Below, piece by piece: positions 27,241-36,568 of a DNA stretch of 64,000 nt; the stretch's first letter is position 1, and each line of letters starts with the position of its first letter. The stretch is from CAUZIZ01 sp965218775 (lineage in GTDB: Bacteria > Acidobacteriota > UBA6911 > RPQK01 > JAJDTT01), in assembly GCA_965218775.1 (NCBI GenBank), contig CBDCLS010000006.1, positions 868,001 through 932,000 of the forward strand. Reading direction: 5' to 3'. Made by a program: the position numbers and the translations under genes. A model generated the notes under the pieces. The model searched no databases. It saw only the letters and a program-made list of their open reading frames with translations, and was not told the DNA's origin.

Positions 27241-28485
27241 ATCAGCATACGGTGTAGCACACGGTATCTTTGATAACCTGGTGATCATAGAATGCTGCTT
27301 CGGCTGGAGTTACAGTGGTGTCCGTTGGGGCCCTTGCTTGGGTTGTTTCAACAGCGCTAGCCTTGCGCGATTGCCTCAAAAAAAACCTGCTGCTGCCAGC
27401 CTGAACAAAGAAATGACAGACCAAGGACTTCATAGAGGAGATTCAAGACTCTCGCCGCAAGGGTGAAGAAGTGAGGAACCTACAACCGAGGTGATGCGCG
27501 GGCAGAGTCAAGGAAACAGTCTGGGGGCTCGAGCCACAACACACTGAGGCAAAGCACCAGATCCTCAGACGGTACTTGAACGCTTGGCTACCCACTCTTT
27601 CAAGTTTCAACGGCCGAATCGGCTTCATCGACGGTTTCGCGGGACCACGAGAATACAAAAGGGGGCGAGCAAGGATCTCCCATCATCGCACTAGAAGCAG
27701 CTCTTGAGCACCGTCATAAAATCACCGCTGAATTGGTCTTTGTGTTTACGCCTCACGCCACACCTTTCAGGTCCTGACGAATCCCATGGCGGGAATCTCA
27801 CGGCAAAGAACGAAACATATCATGCACCAACGGGGCCCTGAGCTGATAACACCAGCCGGGTAGGCACGATCTCGTAACACACTAACTCCCCCACCAAGCG
27901 CGATCGGTAGCGACCGACCCAGGGGAGCCGAAGAAATGACCAAACCGAAGAAGAGGAATCAGAATCGCCACCAAGGTATCCCGGTTTCGGTCAGGCTCAA
28001 GACCGGATAATCCGCCTGGGGCCAGGAGCTCACAGGACCGTTTTCTTGACGGAGCTCTTCGACCTCCTCGTAGAGAACAGCTTCAGGGGGCTGCTGAGCA
28101 TCCGCAGCATGCAGCCCGTGGCTGACTGGCCTCCGGACTTCGCGAGGCATAGCGGTATCAAGTCTTTCCTCAGGCAGCACGCAACGTTGAGACCAGGAAT
28201 CAGGTCCGGGGCTAGCTCCGTCGCTGCACGCCCGGCAGAAAGGATCAAGCCCTCGCCGCGAGGGCGGAGGAGCAGCTCTCAGGCGGTAGAGTGCACAAGT
28301 CGGCTGTCGAGGAAGCTGAGGAGTTGATCATCAGGTCGGTAACGGCCGACCAGATTGCTGTAGAAATACAACATAAGGACCGGGCAGGCCACTTACCTCC
28401 TCTGCCCCATCTTCAAAACCCCTCCACCCTACGGGTGGAATAGTGCCTGGCGATAGACATACTATGGGTTCGAGGAACTGGATCC
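27241..28485. other. Long stretch without a supported gene
   Basis: About 1.2 kb with only short overlapping frames of poor composition on both strands and none with a recognisable motif or ribosome binding site. The region is probably decayed coding sequence. I see no RNA gene or repeat in it beyond the family B arm at its left edge. Confidence 0.5.
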
Positions 28486-28905
28486 ATGTTCTTAACCCTT
28501 TTGATCGTCACGTTTGTCATCTCGTTGTCCGTCTCCTTCCTGGTCGTACGTCTGTTCCGGCCCGCCATCGGTAACATCCTGGAGCGCATCCTTTCCGATC
28601 CCATCTCCGTAGTCTGGGTTCGCTATCTCCTCTTCGCCATCTACGTGGTGGGCATCTCCAGCGGCGTGCGCATCTGGGATCTCGAGAAGTACATCAACCC
28701 CACAGTACTTCACGGTGAGACCCAAGCACCACTGGTGCTTAACACCGATCGCTGGATCCTGGAGGTCTACCGGACCGTGATCGGAACCTTGCAAGGAATC
28801 GCCTGGCTGCTCCTCGTCTTCTTCGTCTTCGCCCTTATCGGGTTCATCATCGTCCGGATGGGGGAGATGAAATATGCTAAAAAGAAGACAGCCGAGGGAG
28901 AGTGA
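28486..28905 (+). CDS. Small integral membrane protein of unknown function
   Basis: 139 residues with three hydrophobic helices: MFLTLLIVTFVISLSVSFLV at the N-terminus, VRYLLFAIYVVGISSGVRIW in the middle and IAWLLLVFFVFALIGFIIVR near the end. A basic tail (KYAKKKTAEGE) follows. The loop between helices two and three (WDLEKYINPTVLHGE) is hydrophilic. GAGGAA lies nine bases before the ATG. No family is recognised. It is isolated, between decayed DNA and a convergent sialidase gene. Confidence 0.72.
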   Translation: MFLTLLIVTFVISLSVSFLVVRLFRPAIGNILERILSDPISVVWVRYLLFAIYVVGISSGVRIWDLEKYINPTVLHGETQAPLVLNTDRWILEVYRTVIGTLQGIAWLLLVFFVFALIGFIIVRMGEMKYAKKKTAEGE

Positions 28906-29139
28906 GTCCGCTCTTACTCCCCGCGCCTACCCCGTCGCGTCTCGATCCTGTGCCTGAGCGACTATCCTTTTGATCCTGGCTGACAGCGCCTTTCGAGCGC
29001 CCGAAATAGAACGTCGGCTCCTGGCCAGTAGCGACGGATCGGCCTCACGGGCACCGTTGCCAGCGCTACTACAAGACGCCGAGGTCTTTCCTGAATGATC
29101 CAGCGGTTGGCAGGCTGAAGCGCGCCGACGATGGCCCTG

Positions 29140-30318
29140 CTACTCGCGGTAGAACCAACCGATAGGGACGATCTTGAGCTTCACTGAGTACCAGCCCGGG
29201 GTGTCCGCTCGGTTGCCGTAGTAGTAGGTGATGAGGGCCTCGTCCTCCAGGAAGGTGACCGCGGGGTAGGCGCAGTCGTATCCGACGTGGGTTTCGATAT
29301 CCCTGAAGTGAGTCCAGGTCCTGCCCTCGTCCCTGGAGATGGTGGAGCTCAGAGGGGTTCGGGGAAGGGAATTGTTGATGGTCGGTTTGGTGTGGTTCCA
29401 GACCAGGAGGAGGTCTCCTGTCGTCGGTATGCGCGCCAGAAGATGCTCCGCAGCGGGGGCGTCGAGCCGGGTCGGCTCCGCCTTGCTCCAGGTATTCCCC
29501 TGGTCCTTGGAGAAGGCCTGGTAGACCTTTCCCAGGTTGGTCCTGAGCACCATCAGGAGGGAGCCATCCTTCAGCTCCACGATGGAGGGTTCCATGGCGC
29601 CGTTCAGGCTTCGGGTCCGTTCGACCTCCCGGGGCTCAGGGACATCCACTTCCCCCGCTCCCTCGCTCCAAGTCTTCCCTTCATCATCCGAGAAGTAGCA
29701 GAAGGTCTTGTAGTGATCGCCTTTTCCCTTGAAGCGGCTCCACCAGGTGGGAACCAGGATTCTGCCCGAGCTCAGCCGCACGACCCGGTCGTGGTTGATC
29801 CAGTGGAATCCGGCCCGGGTCGAGATCCGGACCGGTTCGGTCCAGGTCTCACACTCGTCCGAAGAGCGCTTCATGTAGATCCTCATGTCTTGCGGCGAGT
29901 ACATGATGCCGTAGAAGAAGAGGATCTCGTCCGAGGGCAGGCGAAGGAGGTTTCCACCCCCTCGCACGTTGACGGGATACTGGTCGACCTGCAGGACGAA
30001 CTTGTCGCTCCAGGTCCTGCCTCTGTCCTCCGATATCCGAGCCGAGATTCGGCGGGAATCCAGGATGGGGCTACCGCCTTTCCCGGCGTAGGCGGTCCGG
30101 GTGATGCGCGAAGGCCTGTTTACATAGTACTCCGACCACGCCAGGAGGAGTCGCCCGTCCTTCATCTTGAAGGTGAGTTGGTGATCGTTGCGAGGGTTTT
30201 CCAACGTGGCCGGAGCGACAATGAGCTCGAAGGCCCGCCCGTCTTCGCCCCTGATGCCGAGTGTTGTCATCCATACGAATAGGAGAGTCGTGATGACCCG
30301 GTTAGCTCTTAGATTCAT
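29140..30318 (-). CDS. Secreted exo-alpha-sialidase-like BNR-repeat protein
   Basis: The 392-residue precursor has a signal peptide (MNLRANRVITTLLFVWMTTL GIRGED). The six-bladed propeller carries at least four Asp boxes: SEDRGRTWSD, SDDEGKTWSE, SKDQGNTWSK and SRDEGRTWTH. The family pattern is that of bacterial sialidase-fold proteins, many of which cleave or bind sialic acids or other sugar acids. I do not see the full arginine triad clearly, so activity on sialic acid is not certain. AGGAG precedes the ATG. It is consistent with a scavenging lifestyle alongside the propeller glycosidase-like genes. Confidence 0.85.
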   Translation of the reverse strand: MNLRANRVITTLLFVWMTTLGIRGEDGRAFELIVAPATLENPRNDHQLTFKMKDGRLLLAWSEYYVNRPSRITRTAYAGKGGSPILDSRRISARISEDRGRTWSDKFVLQVDQYPVNVRGGGNLLRLPSDEILFFYGIMYSPQDMRIYMKRSSDECETWTEPVRISTRAGFHWINHDRVVRLSSGRILVPTWWSRFKGKGDHYKTFCYFSDDEGKTWSEGAGEVDVPEPREVERTRSLNGAMEPSIVELKDGSLLMVLRTNLGKVYQAFSKDQGNTWSKAEPTRLDAPAAEHLLARIPTTGDLLLVWNHTKPTINNSLPRTPLSSTISRDEGRTWTHFRDIETHVGYDCAYPAVTFLEDEALITYYYGNRADTPGWYSVKLKIVPIGWFYRE

Positions 30319-30919
30319 GCTGTGCTCCTTGCCCTTGCCCCTACCCTCGCCTGCTGCGCGGAATCATTCAACAAACGAAAACTTCATCCCTGGACCGAGT
30401 AAATCGTGCTGTTGTCCCGCTCTCTCCCCGGAACCGAGTTTCATTCTGTTGGCATGGAGCCCCGTTCCCATCTCTGATTGCCTGACCTGATTCTGCTTGA
30501 TGCCATTGCTCCGTTCGGTGCGCTTTCCGGGGAATAGAAACCGGCAACCTGCAACCTGCGACTCACGAGTAAAACCGGTGCGAGCGTACTAAATCATTGA
30601 AAACGTTGGCTCCTCAGATAGGATCTGATGTGATAGTCGGCATCTGATCTGACAGACAGCGTCCGATCTGATCGCAATCGAACGGCGGCTTTCACCTACA
30701 AGCGGACATTCACGTTGCCTGCGGGAACGTCGAATGGGCTGCGCTAAGATTGCAGAAAACTAGATCTGGAAATGCCTTCTAGTCCCAGGCGTTTCTCCGC
30801 TAGGGGGATATACGTCCAAGTGACCATGTGGTGCTCACGGTCCGCCATGTGTTTTTTTGTCTGCCCAACGCCTTGCCGCTCAGCTGCTGGCCGCAGGCCG
30901 GTCCATCTGAATTGGCGTG
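30319..30919. other. Intergenic stretch holding an empty family B repeat
   Basis: No gene is supported. The only recognisable content is the repeat described at 30640-30745; the rest shows no hairpin, RNA or promoter signal that I would defend. Confidence 0.5.
30640..30745 (+). repeat. Repeat family B, empty copy without the MITE-like insertion
   Basis: It shares ATCTGATCTGACAGACAGCG, TCGCAATCGAACGGCGGCTT and AAGCGGACATTCA with the copy at 26930-27240, plus a diverged arm with AACGTCGAATG. Where the other copy has the 181-bp element between two CGCCT motifs, this one has a single CACCT at 30693-30697. It is therefore an unoccupied target site. Confidence 0.82.
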
Positions 30920-31261
30920 TTAGTCCGGGTCCTGCTCAAGATGATTGTCGGGTCGTCGATCCCATGGCGATCCTTTCCAGCCACGGATGTAGCCGTTGTC
31001 CTGACACAACAGGCACTCCCAGATTATTGCACCATCTTCCGAGTCAAAACGGGCGTAGATCTCCCCCCGGCAACGTTGTCGCCCTGGGCTCCTGCGACAG
31101 GGTACGTTCGTCCACTCGATTCGCTTGACGTCGCGACTGGTCATCCACGCGACGATTGATCCGAGGAACAGCGCGAGGTTCAAAGCAGGTGTCGGCACAT
31201 CTGCAACACGGCCCGACTCGTCGAGATAGTGCTGCATGTCTGTGACCCACGTCTCCGGCAT
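30920..31261 (-). CDS. Conserved hypothetical protein with a Cys-rich (zinc-ribbon-like) half
   Basis: 113 residues starting METHWVTD-like (MPETWVTDMQHYLDESGR) with a short hydrophobic segment ALNLALFLGSIVAWMTS. Four cysteines follow, in TNVPCRRSPGRQRCRGEI and IWECLLCQDNGYIRGW, which could bind a metal. I recognise this as a small family common in soil and marine bacteria but without known function. GGAG lies nine bases before the ATG. It is flanked by gene scraps (methyltransferase, ParE), so it sits in an unstable neighbourhood. Confidence 0.7.
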   Translation of the reverse strand: MPETWVTDMQHYLDESGRVADVPTPALNLALFLGSIVAWMTSRDVKRIEWTNVPCRRSPGRQRCRGEIYARFDSEDGAIIWECLLCQDNGYIRGWKGSPWDRRPDNHLEQDPD

Positions 31262-31298
31262 GCCTTGCTCCGAATCTCTTTCTACCTCGGTCTAACGC

Positions 31299-31390
31299 CC
31301 TGGCAACAAGCTGCGGGCCGAGGCAGCCCTCTGGTACGAAGACAAGCGGAGCGGCGTGGGCGAAGAGTTTCTCGACACTGAGTCGAGCAG
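31299..31390 (+). pseudogene. ParE-like toxin N-terminal fragment
   Basis: One frame reads KLRAEAALWYEDKRSGVGEE FLD and then a stop. This is the first helix-loop-helix of RelE/ParE-type toxins (the WYEDKRxGxGxEF motif). The remaining two thirds are missing, with a junction into the opposing methyltransferase scrap at about 31375-31395. Confidence 0.55.
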
Positions 31391-31594
31391 CAGATGATCG
31401 GGTCGGACTTGCACCAATTGGAGCAGTTTCTCGGTGGCAGCTCGTCCACGGATATGGAACTCGTCAACTGGCGCCAGGTCATCGACGGTCAACGCCTCGA
31501 GGTCTTTCCCCGCTGCCTTGAGTGCGGCCAGAATCCGATTCCCCAGGGTCGTCAATTGTGTAGTGTCCTGAACACTCGTGTTGGGGGTCGTCAT
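31388..31594 (-). pseudogene. SAM-dependent methyltransferase, N-terminal fragment
   Basis: Begins MTTPNTSVQDTTQLTTLGNR and continues to VDEFHIRGRAATEKLLQLVQVRPDHLLLD, the segment just before the GxGxG SAM-binding loop of class I methyltransferases. The loop itself is absent and the frame runs into the antisense of the ParE fragment. A deletion has joined two unrelated truncated genes tail to tail. Confidence 0.65.
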
Positions 31595-31706
31595 AGGATT
31601 TTCAACTCACGGCGCCAGATCAGCGCACTTACGATACCTCCGATTCCAACTTCGACAACCATCCAGGCCGAATCAACGACCTGAATCCTGGTAGCCTGGA
31701 ATCTAC

Positions 31707-33364
31707 TCATTCTGGCAGCGTGTGCTCTCGGCCCTGATTCTGTTGCTTCAACCACTCCATCAGCGGTTCGAAGTACTCGAGCATCGGCCGAGCTGAGAGC
31801 TCTCGGCCCGTCATCTCTTTCAGGAAAGCGGGCCAGTCGACGTTGGCTCCTACACTCATGATCTGTTCCAGGTAACGTCCCACGTCCTTTCTCCCCAACC
31901 AGTTGGTATTGCCCGGGTCTTGATGCAGGATCTCCCGGGCGATGTAGTCGTGGAGCTGAAATAGCAGGAGGAAGGAGAGGGCGTAGTCGTAGTACTGAGC
32001 CGCATCGTCATTGATGTGGGTCTTGGTGGCCGGATCGCAGAGAGGGTCGCTCCTTTTATCGGGTGGTACGATCCCCTGATACTTCTTCTTCAGTTCCCAC
32101 CAATGCGTGTTCCACTCCTCCGAAGGCAGTTCCAAAGCGTAGAGTGCGTGCTCGAACTCCGTCATGACTCCAGCCGACCAGGGAATGAAAACCACGTAGT
32201 TCAGAGCTTCCTTCAAGAGAGTCTGGGTCCGATCTGCAGAATTCGTGTCAGGGAGCAGTCCCAGCTTCCCGATAAAGCGGTGCTGGGTGGCGGCTAGTCC
32301 CATCAGAGACCCGATCGCCTCGTGGAAGGCGCGGTTCGCCCCCGAACGGAGAAGCAATGGCACCTCCGGGTTCGAGTAGGATAGGAAGTAGTAAACGTGT
32401 CCGAGCTCGTGATGCACCGTCTCATACCAAGAGGCGTTGCTCTCTACGCTCATCAGGGACCGCACGTCCTCTTCCAGATCCAGGTGCCAGGCGGAAGCGT
32501 GGTTGTTCTTCTTATATTTGGCGTCCGGAGGCAGTGGATAGAGCGAGGAGCGCTCGCTGAAACTGCCAGGGAGCGGCTCGAAGCCCAGGCTTACATAGAA
32601 ACGCTCAGCCTGCTCGACCAGCCATTCCGGCTTCTTCTCGCGAAGGGCTCCGTCCAGGTCTAGCCCTTCCACCGAGGTGAGAGCCTGCCAGTCCTGACCC
32701 CAACGGTTGGGCAGCCAGTGTGCCGGGATCATTTCGGGGACCGGGACGTCATACTTTTCCGCCAGAGAGTAGCGTACAAAAGTGTGCAACTCACGGTAGA
32801 GGGGACGTATCTCTCGAAGGATCTGACTCATCAGATCGAGCATCTCCGAGGTGCTCATCTTATATTCCGAAACCTGGTAGCTGAAGAAATCGTCGTAGCC
32901 CAATGCTCGCACGGTTTCATTGCGAAGCCGCTGTAGCTTCTCCAGACCAGGCCTCAGCACGCTACCGACTTCCTTGGAGGCCACCCACGCCTGCCGCCGC
33001 GGGGGCAACCGAGTCTCCAGCCTCAGGATCTCGTCGCCTCGAGCTGTCTCACCTGAACCGGTGGCAGCTTGTCCTTATGAGATAGCAGATCCCGACACGT
33101 TTCGATGTTTTCAAGACTTCCAGTAAAGGCCGCCAAAGTCTCCTTTGCCTTTCGGGTTCTGCTGGCATTCGTATCATCTCCCTCGACAATACGGGTGTCG
33201 GATTCCCACTCGGCCAGAGAAGCGGCGTAGGAGAGCTTCTGATAGTTGGCGCTATAGCGATCCAGGAAAAGCTGGGTCTCCAGCTGCTTGTCCGAAGCGT
33301 CGGAGCAGCCGAGAGTGAAGCATAGTGAAAAGGCCAGAGCCCAGCGCTGGAAAGGTGTCGACAT
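31707..33364 (-). pseudogene. M2 family peptidyl-dipeptidase (ACE-like) with internal deletion
   Basis: The N-terminal part begins at 33364 with a lipoprotein signal (ALAFSLCFTLGCSDAS, lipobox TLGC) and runs through FLDRYSANYQKLSYAASLAE and TGSLENIETCRDLLSHKDKL to QLEATRS and a stop at 33023. The second frame picks up EILRLETRLPPRRQAWVASK and continues to 31707 with the zinc site HHELGHVYYF, GANRAFHEAIGSLMG and WSAGVMTEFEHALY. About 50 residues expected between QLEA and EIL are gone and the junction is out of frame. The catalytic domain would lack its secretion signal, so the gene is judged non-functional. Confidence 0.85.
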
Positions 33365-33510
33365 TCCGGATGACCTTTGTGGCTTTACCAGGTTGGTTGC
33401 GGATCTTACCACATGGAGAACCCATCTTATCAGTCGTGCTACACTCTCGTGCCATGGTCAGGCCGGGCGACTCCAAACCTTCCTTGCCAGCTGACGCTTC
33501 GGAAGTCCCA

Positions 33511-33873
33511 ATGAACCAGTTGCGCCAGACCGCCGAAACGCTGGGGATTCCAGTCTGCAGACGCCACATCTTTCTCTGCTGCGATCAGGCCAAGCCCAAG
33601 TGCGCCGACCGAGAACGGACACTCGAGGCCTGGAACTATCTCAAGCGTCGCTTGAAGGAATTGGGACTCTCAGAACAAGGCGGGATCTATCGGAGCAAAG
33701 CGGACTGCCTGCGCATCTGCCTGGACGGGCCCACCGCTGTGGTCTACCCCGAGGGTACCTGGTACCGTCGCTGCGACCCGGAGGTGCTGGAGCGAATCAT
33801 CCAGGAACACCTCATCGATGGCCGACCGGTGCAGGAACACTTGATCGTTCAGCGTCCCCTGAGGGCAGAGTAG
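33511..33873 (+). CDS. (2Fe-2S) ferredoxin domain-containing protein
   Basis: Thioredoxin-like [2Fe-2S] ferredoxin. The start at 33511 gives MNQLRQTAETLGIPVCRRHI; upstream in-frame starts at 33454 or earlier are possible. Cysteines occur in HIFLCCDQAKPKCADRERTL and KADCLRICLDGPTAVVYPEG, matching the C-x(10-12)-C ... C-x(3)-C spacing of this fold. The C-terminal WYRRCDPEVLERIIQEHLID is also typical. At about 120 residues it is complete. It is divergent from the M2 gene and upstream of a secreted hypothetical. Cytoplasmic; the partner is unknown. Confidence 0.85.
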   Translation: MNQLRQTAETLGIPVCRRHIFLCCDQAKPKCADRERTLEAWNYLKRRLKELGLSEQGGIYRSKADCLRICLDGPTAVVYPEGTWYRRCDPEVLERIIQEHLIDGRPVQEHLIVQRPLRAE

Positions 33874-33912
33874 ACCGCTCCTCTCTACACCAATTGCTGA
33901 GGAAAGACAGAG

Positions 33913-34509
33913 ATGAAGCAAAAGATATGGATAGTCGGATGGCTCTTCTTTCTGGCCGTATCAGCTGTTTGTCCGTTGTGGGCCCAGGCAGAGCGGGTAG
34001 TAGGAGGAGTCCTGGACCGGGAGTCGCTTCGAGATTTGGATGGAATTCACGTCGTCGTGGAGAACCTGAGAGCCGACGCTCAGAAGGACGGGCTGACCAC
34101 CGAGACTGTTGAGGAAGAAGTGAGGCGCCGCTTGAGGGAGGCCGGGGTACGCTATGTCGGAGCCGAACGCTGGGTGGTGGAGGAGGGTTCCCCCTATCTG
34201 TACGTCAACGTGAACACCGTGAAAAGCGAGGCCGAGGGGCTTTACGTATTCGGAATCGATATCCAGCTGAACCAGACCGTCCGGATGGTTCGGAATCCGT
34301 TGGTCGCCATTCCTGCGACCACCTGGACCAGCGGCTGTCGGGTGGGTGCTGTTGAAACCAAGGGTCTGCCGGCGCTGATCGAGATCATAGGTGAATCGGT
34401 GCAGCGGTTCATTGAGGCGCTGGAGGCGGTTCAGGCAGAAACGGCATCGCCGGAGATCACTCCCATCAAGGTCGAACCACAAGCTCCCGAGACCAAGTCC
34501 GAACCGTGA
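33913..34509 (+). CDS. Secreted hypothetical protein (198 aa)
   Basis: A signal peptide (MKQKIWIVGWLFFLAVSAVC PLWAQAE) precedes a mixed alpha/beta domain with LRDLDGIHVVVENLRADAQK, GLTTETVEEEVRRRLREAGV and YLYVNVNTVKSEAEGLYVFG. The tail is Pro/Glu-rich and low in complexity. The pattern of a DxxGVxVxVExL strand followed by an EEEVRRRLRxAGI helix is shared by small periplasmic proteins of unknown role. GAGG precedes the ATG. It lies 40 bp after the ferredoxin gene, so co-transcription is possible. Confidence 0.75.
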   Translation: MKQKIWIVGWLFFLAVSAVCPLWAQAERVVGGVLDRESLRDLDGIHVVVENLRADAQKDGLTTETVEEEVRRRLREAGVRYVGAERWVVEEGSPYLYVNVNTVKSEAEGLYVFGIDIQLNQTVRMVRNPLVAIPATTWTSGCRVGAVETKGLPALIEIIGESVQRFIEALEAVQAETASPEITPIKVEPQAPETKSEP

Positions 34510-34563
34510 CCGTCGAGCTCGCTTCAGAGATCTTTGTATTTCTGAAATAGAAGATCCGAAAAA

Positions 34564-36000
34564 CTACTTGTTGACTCCCGCCTCTCGCAGGACCTTGGCG
34601 CTGGCGAGGTGGCCTTTTTCCTCCGCCATCATCAGGGCAGTCTGGCCGTTCTCAGCCCTGTTCTTCGTCTTGGCCCCCGCCGCCAGCAGGACTGCCAAAG
34701 TGTCGGACGCATCCCGCGCGGCGGCAATCATCAAGGCGTTCATTCCATTGCTGGCGCGCTCGTTGATCTTGGAGCCCGCAGCGAGCAGGGTCTTCACAAT
34801 GTCGGTGTTGCCTCCGGCGGTTGCCCACATCAAGGCATTCTGGCCGTTGTGGTCCTTCTTGTTCACATCGACCTTCCGGTCGAGCACAGCGTTCACGATC
34901 AGGGAGCGGCCCAGCAGGCCCGCCAACATCAAAGGAGTCATTCCATACTTTCCTTGTGCGTTCAAATCAGCGCCCTTGGCCAGGAGGGCCTGGACGATCG
35001 GGGTGAAGCCCTTGTCGGTAGCCAAGATCAGTGGAGTTTGATCCTCCTTGTCTTTGACATCCAGATCGGCACCGGCAGCCAGGAGGGCGTGGACCACTGC
35101 AATATAGCCCTTGTCGATGGCACGAAGAAGGGGTGTTTTTTCGTTTTCATCCTCTACGTCGACCTTGGCTCCGTTGGCGATCAGGACCTGGACCGAGGCC
35201 ACGTCCCCCTTTTCTGCCGCCATCGTCAAGGGAGTCCGCTCCTCCTCGTCTCTGACGTGAAGATCCGCTCCGGCTGAAAGCAGTGCCCGTGTAATAGCGC
35301 TATCGCCCGTGCTGGCAGCATTGAGTAGAGGAGTCTGCCCACTCTGGTCGCGCACGTTCACGTCGGCTTTGGCTGTAAGCAGTGCCCTCACCGTGGCGAT
35401 GTCGCCACGGCGTGAAGCCATCAACAGCGCTGTGCGGCCCTGACGATCCTGAGCACGGACGTCGGCACCGGCTGCCAGCAGAGCTTGAACGGTGGCAACA
35501 TTCCCGAACCCCGCCGCGTTCAGCAGCGGGGTCTGGTCCTTGCCATCTCCCTGGTTGACCTTGGCGCCGGCAGCAATCAGGGCTTGGACGATTGCCACCG
35601 AACCCTCTTCTGCGGCTACCAACAAGGGAGTGCGATCCGCGTCGTCTGCGATCTCCGTCTGAGCGCTGGCAGCCAGCAGGACCTGGACCGTGGAGATGTC
35701 CGCGCGTCCAACCGCTGTCATGAGAGGAGTCCGTCCGCCGGAATCCCTGGCGTTTGCGTTGGCACCCCTGGCCAGCAGGGTGTGCACCATCACGACGTCG
35801 CTCTTGTCGGTGGCCAGGATCAACGCTGTCTGCCCCTCCCGTCCTTTCGCCTCGACGTTAGAGCCCTGGGTCAGCAGAATCTGTGCGGCCGTAGCGTCAC
35901 CCTTCTCGACGGCCTCGATCAAAGCCGAGTCGTCTGCTTCGCTCCAGCTTGGGAAGCCCAGGAGGGTGTGGAGGACGAGGATCAGGTATGCCGGATACAT
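34564..36000 (-). CDS. Secreted ankyrin-repeat protein
   Basis: A signal peptide (MYPAYLILVLHTLLGFPSWS) is followed by about fourteen tandem ankyrin repeats of ~33 residues, each with the G-x-TPLxxA and xxLLxAGAxxxxxD pattern (for example DQTPLLNAAGFGNVATVQAL, GRTALLMASRRGDIATVRAL). The repeats fill the mature protein, so it is a protein-protein interaction scaffold in the periplasm or outside the cell. The start has AAGGAG eight bases upstream. Secreted ankyrin proteins are frequent in host-associated bacteria, but a host role here is only a possibility. The end converges on the hypothetical gene at 33913. Confidence 0.93.
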   Translation of the reverse strand: MYPAYLILVLHTLLGFPSWSEADDSALIEAVEKGDATAAQILLTQGSNVEAKGREGQTALILATDKSDVVMVHTLLARGANANARDSGGRTPLMTAVGRADISTVQVLLAASAQTEIADDADRTPLLVAAEEGSVAIVQALIAAGAKVNQGDGKDQTPLLNAAGFGNVATVQALLAAGADVRAQDRQGRTALLMASRRGDIATVRALLTAKADVNVRDQSGQTPLLNAASTGDSAITRALLSAGADLHVRDEEERTPLTMAAEKGDVASVQVLIANGAKVDVEDENEKTPLLRAIDKGYIAVVHALLAAGADLDVKDKEDQTPLILATDKGFTPIVQALLAKGADLNAQGKYGMTPLMLAGLLGRSLIVNAVLDRKVDVNKKDHNGQNALMWATAGGNTDIVKTLLAAGSKINERASNGMNALMIAAARDASDTLAVLLAAGAKTKNRAENGQTALMMAEEKGHLASAKVLREAGVNK

Positions 36001-36070
36001 GGATCTGCTCCTTACAAGCGGCAGCCGAGAAGATCAGCAAGAGTAGTATACGCCAATGTAGAATACTCCG

Positions 36071-36514
36071 ATGACCAAGCCCCAACCGAAACCTCTCAAT
36101 CCGGATCAGCTGGTCGACCTTGCCTTAGCGGTGATCCAATCGGATCGATTCCCCTATTTGGCTACGATGGACGGCTGCCAGCCTAGAGTCAGGCCGGTCT
36201 CTCCAGTCAGAACCGACGGATTCGACGTCTATGTGGCGAATCTGCGTTTGTATCACAAAACCCTCGAGATCGAGTCCAATCCCAGGGTCGAGTTATGCTA
36301 CCTGGACAGTGACCACAATCAGCTGCGAACAACTGGCACTGCCGAGATCGTCACCGACCGGGTTCTCTTGCAGGAGATCTGGGACGAGAACGCTCTGTTG
36401 CGTCAGTTCCTGGGCAGCATCGATAACCCACAGTTCATTCTCTACCACATCAGCCCAACCCGAGTCAGATACATGCGGGAGTGGGCGCTCGAGTACCACG
36501 AAGTCCCGATATAG
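36071..36514 (+). CDS. Pyridoxamine 5'-phosphate oxidase-like (PPOX) protein
   Basis: 147-residue split-barrel flavin-binding fold. Signatures include FPYLATMDGCQPRVRPVSPV near the N-terminus, FDVYVANLRLYHKTLEIESN and PRVELCYLDSDHNQLRTTGT. The C-terminal YHISPTRVRYMREWALEYHE completes the dimer. The cofactor could be FMN or F420 and the substrate is unknown. It starts 70 bp from the divergent ankyrin gene and is followed after 54 bp by a TIM-barrel protein on the same strand. It appears complete. Confidence 0.83.
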   Translation: MTKPQPKPLNPDQLVDLALAVIQSDRFPYLATMDGCQPRVRPVSPVRTDGFDVYVANLRLYHKTLEIESNPRVELCYLDSDHNQLRTTGTAEIVTDRVLLQEIWDENALLRQFLGSIDNPQFILYHISPTRVRYMREWALEYHEVPI

Positions 36515-36568
36515 CAGCTCAGACTTCGACCTGACCTGAAAGCTTCGACGAGAGTGAGACCAATTCCG

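Noticed and set aside
27241..28485. Several 60-90 codon frames in the gene-free stretch
   Set aside because: None has a start signal, motif or protein-like composition that stands out from neighbouring frames.
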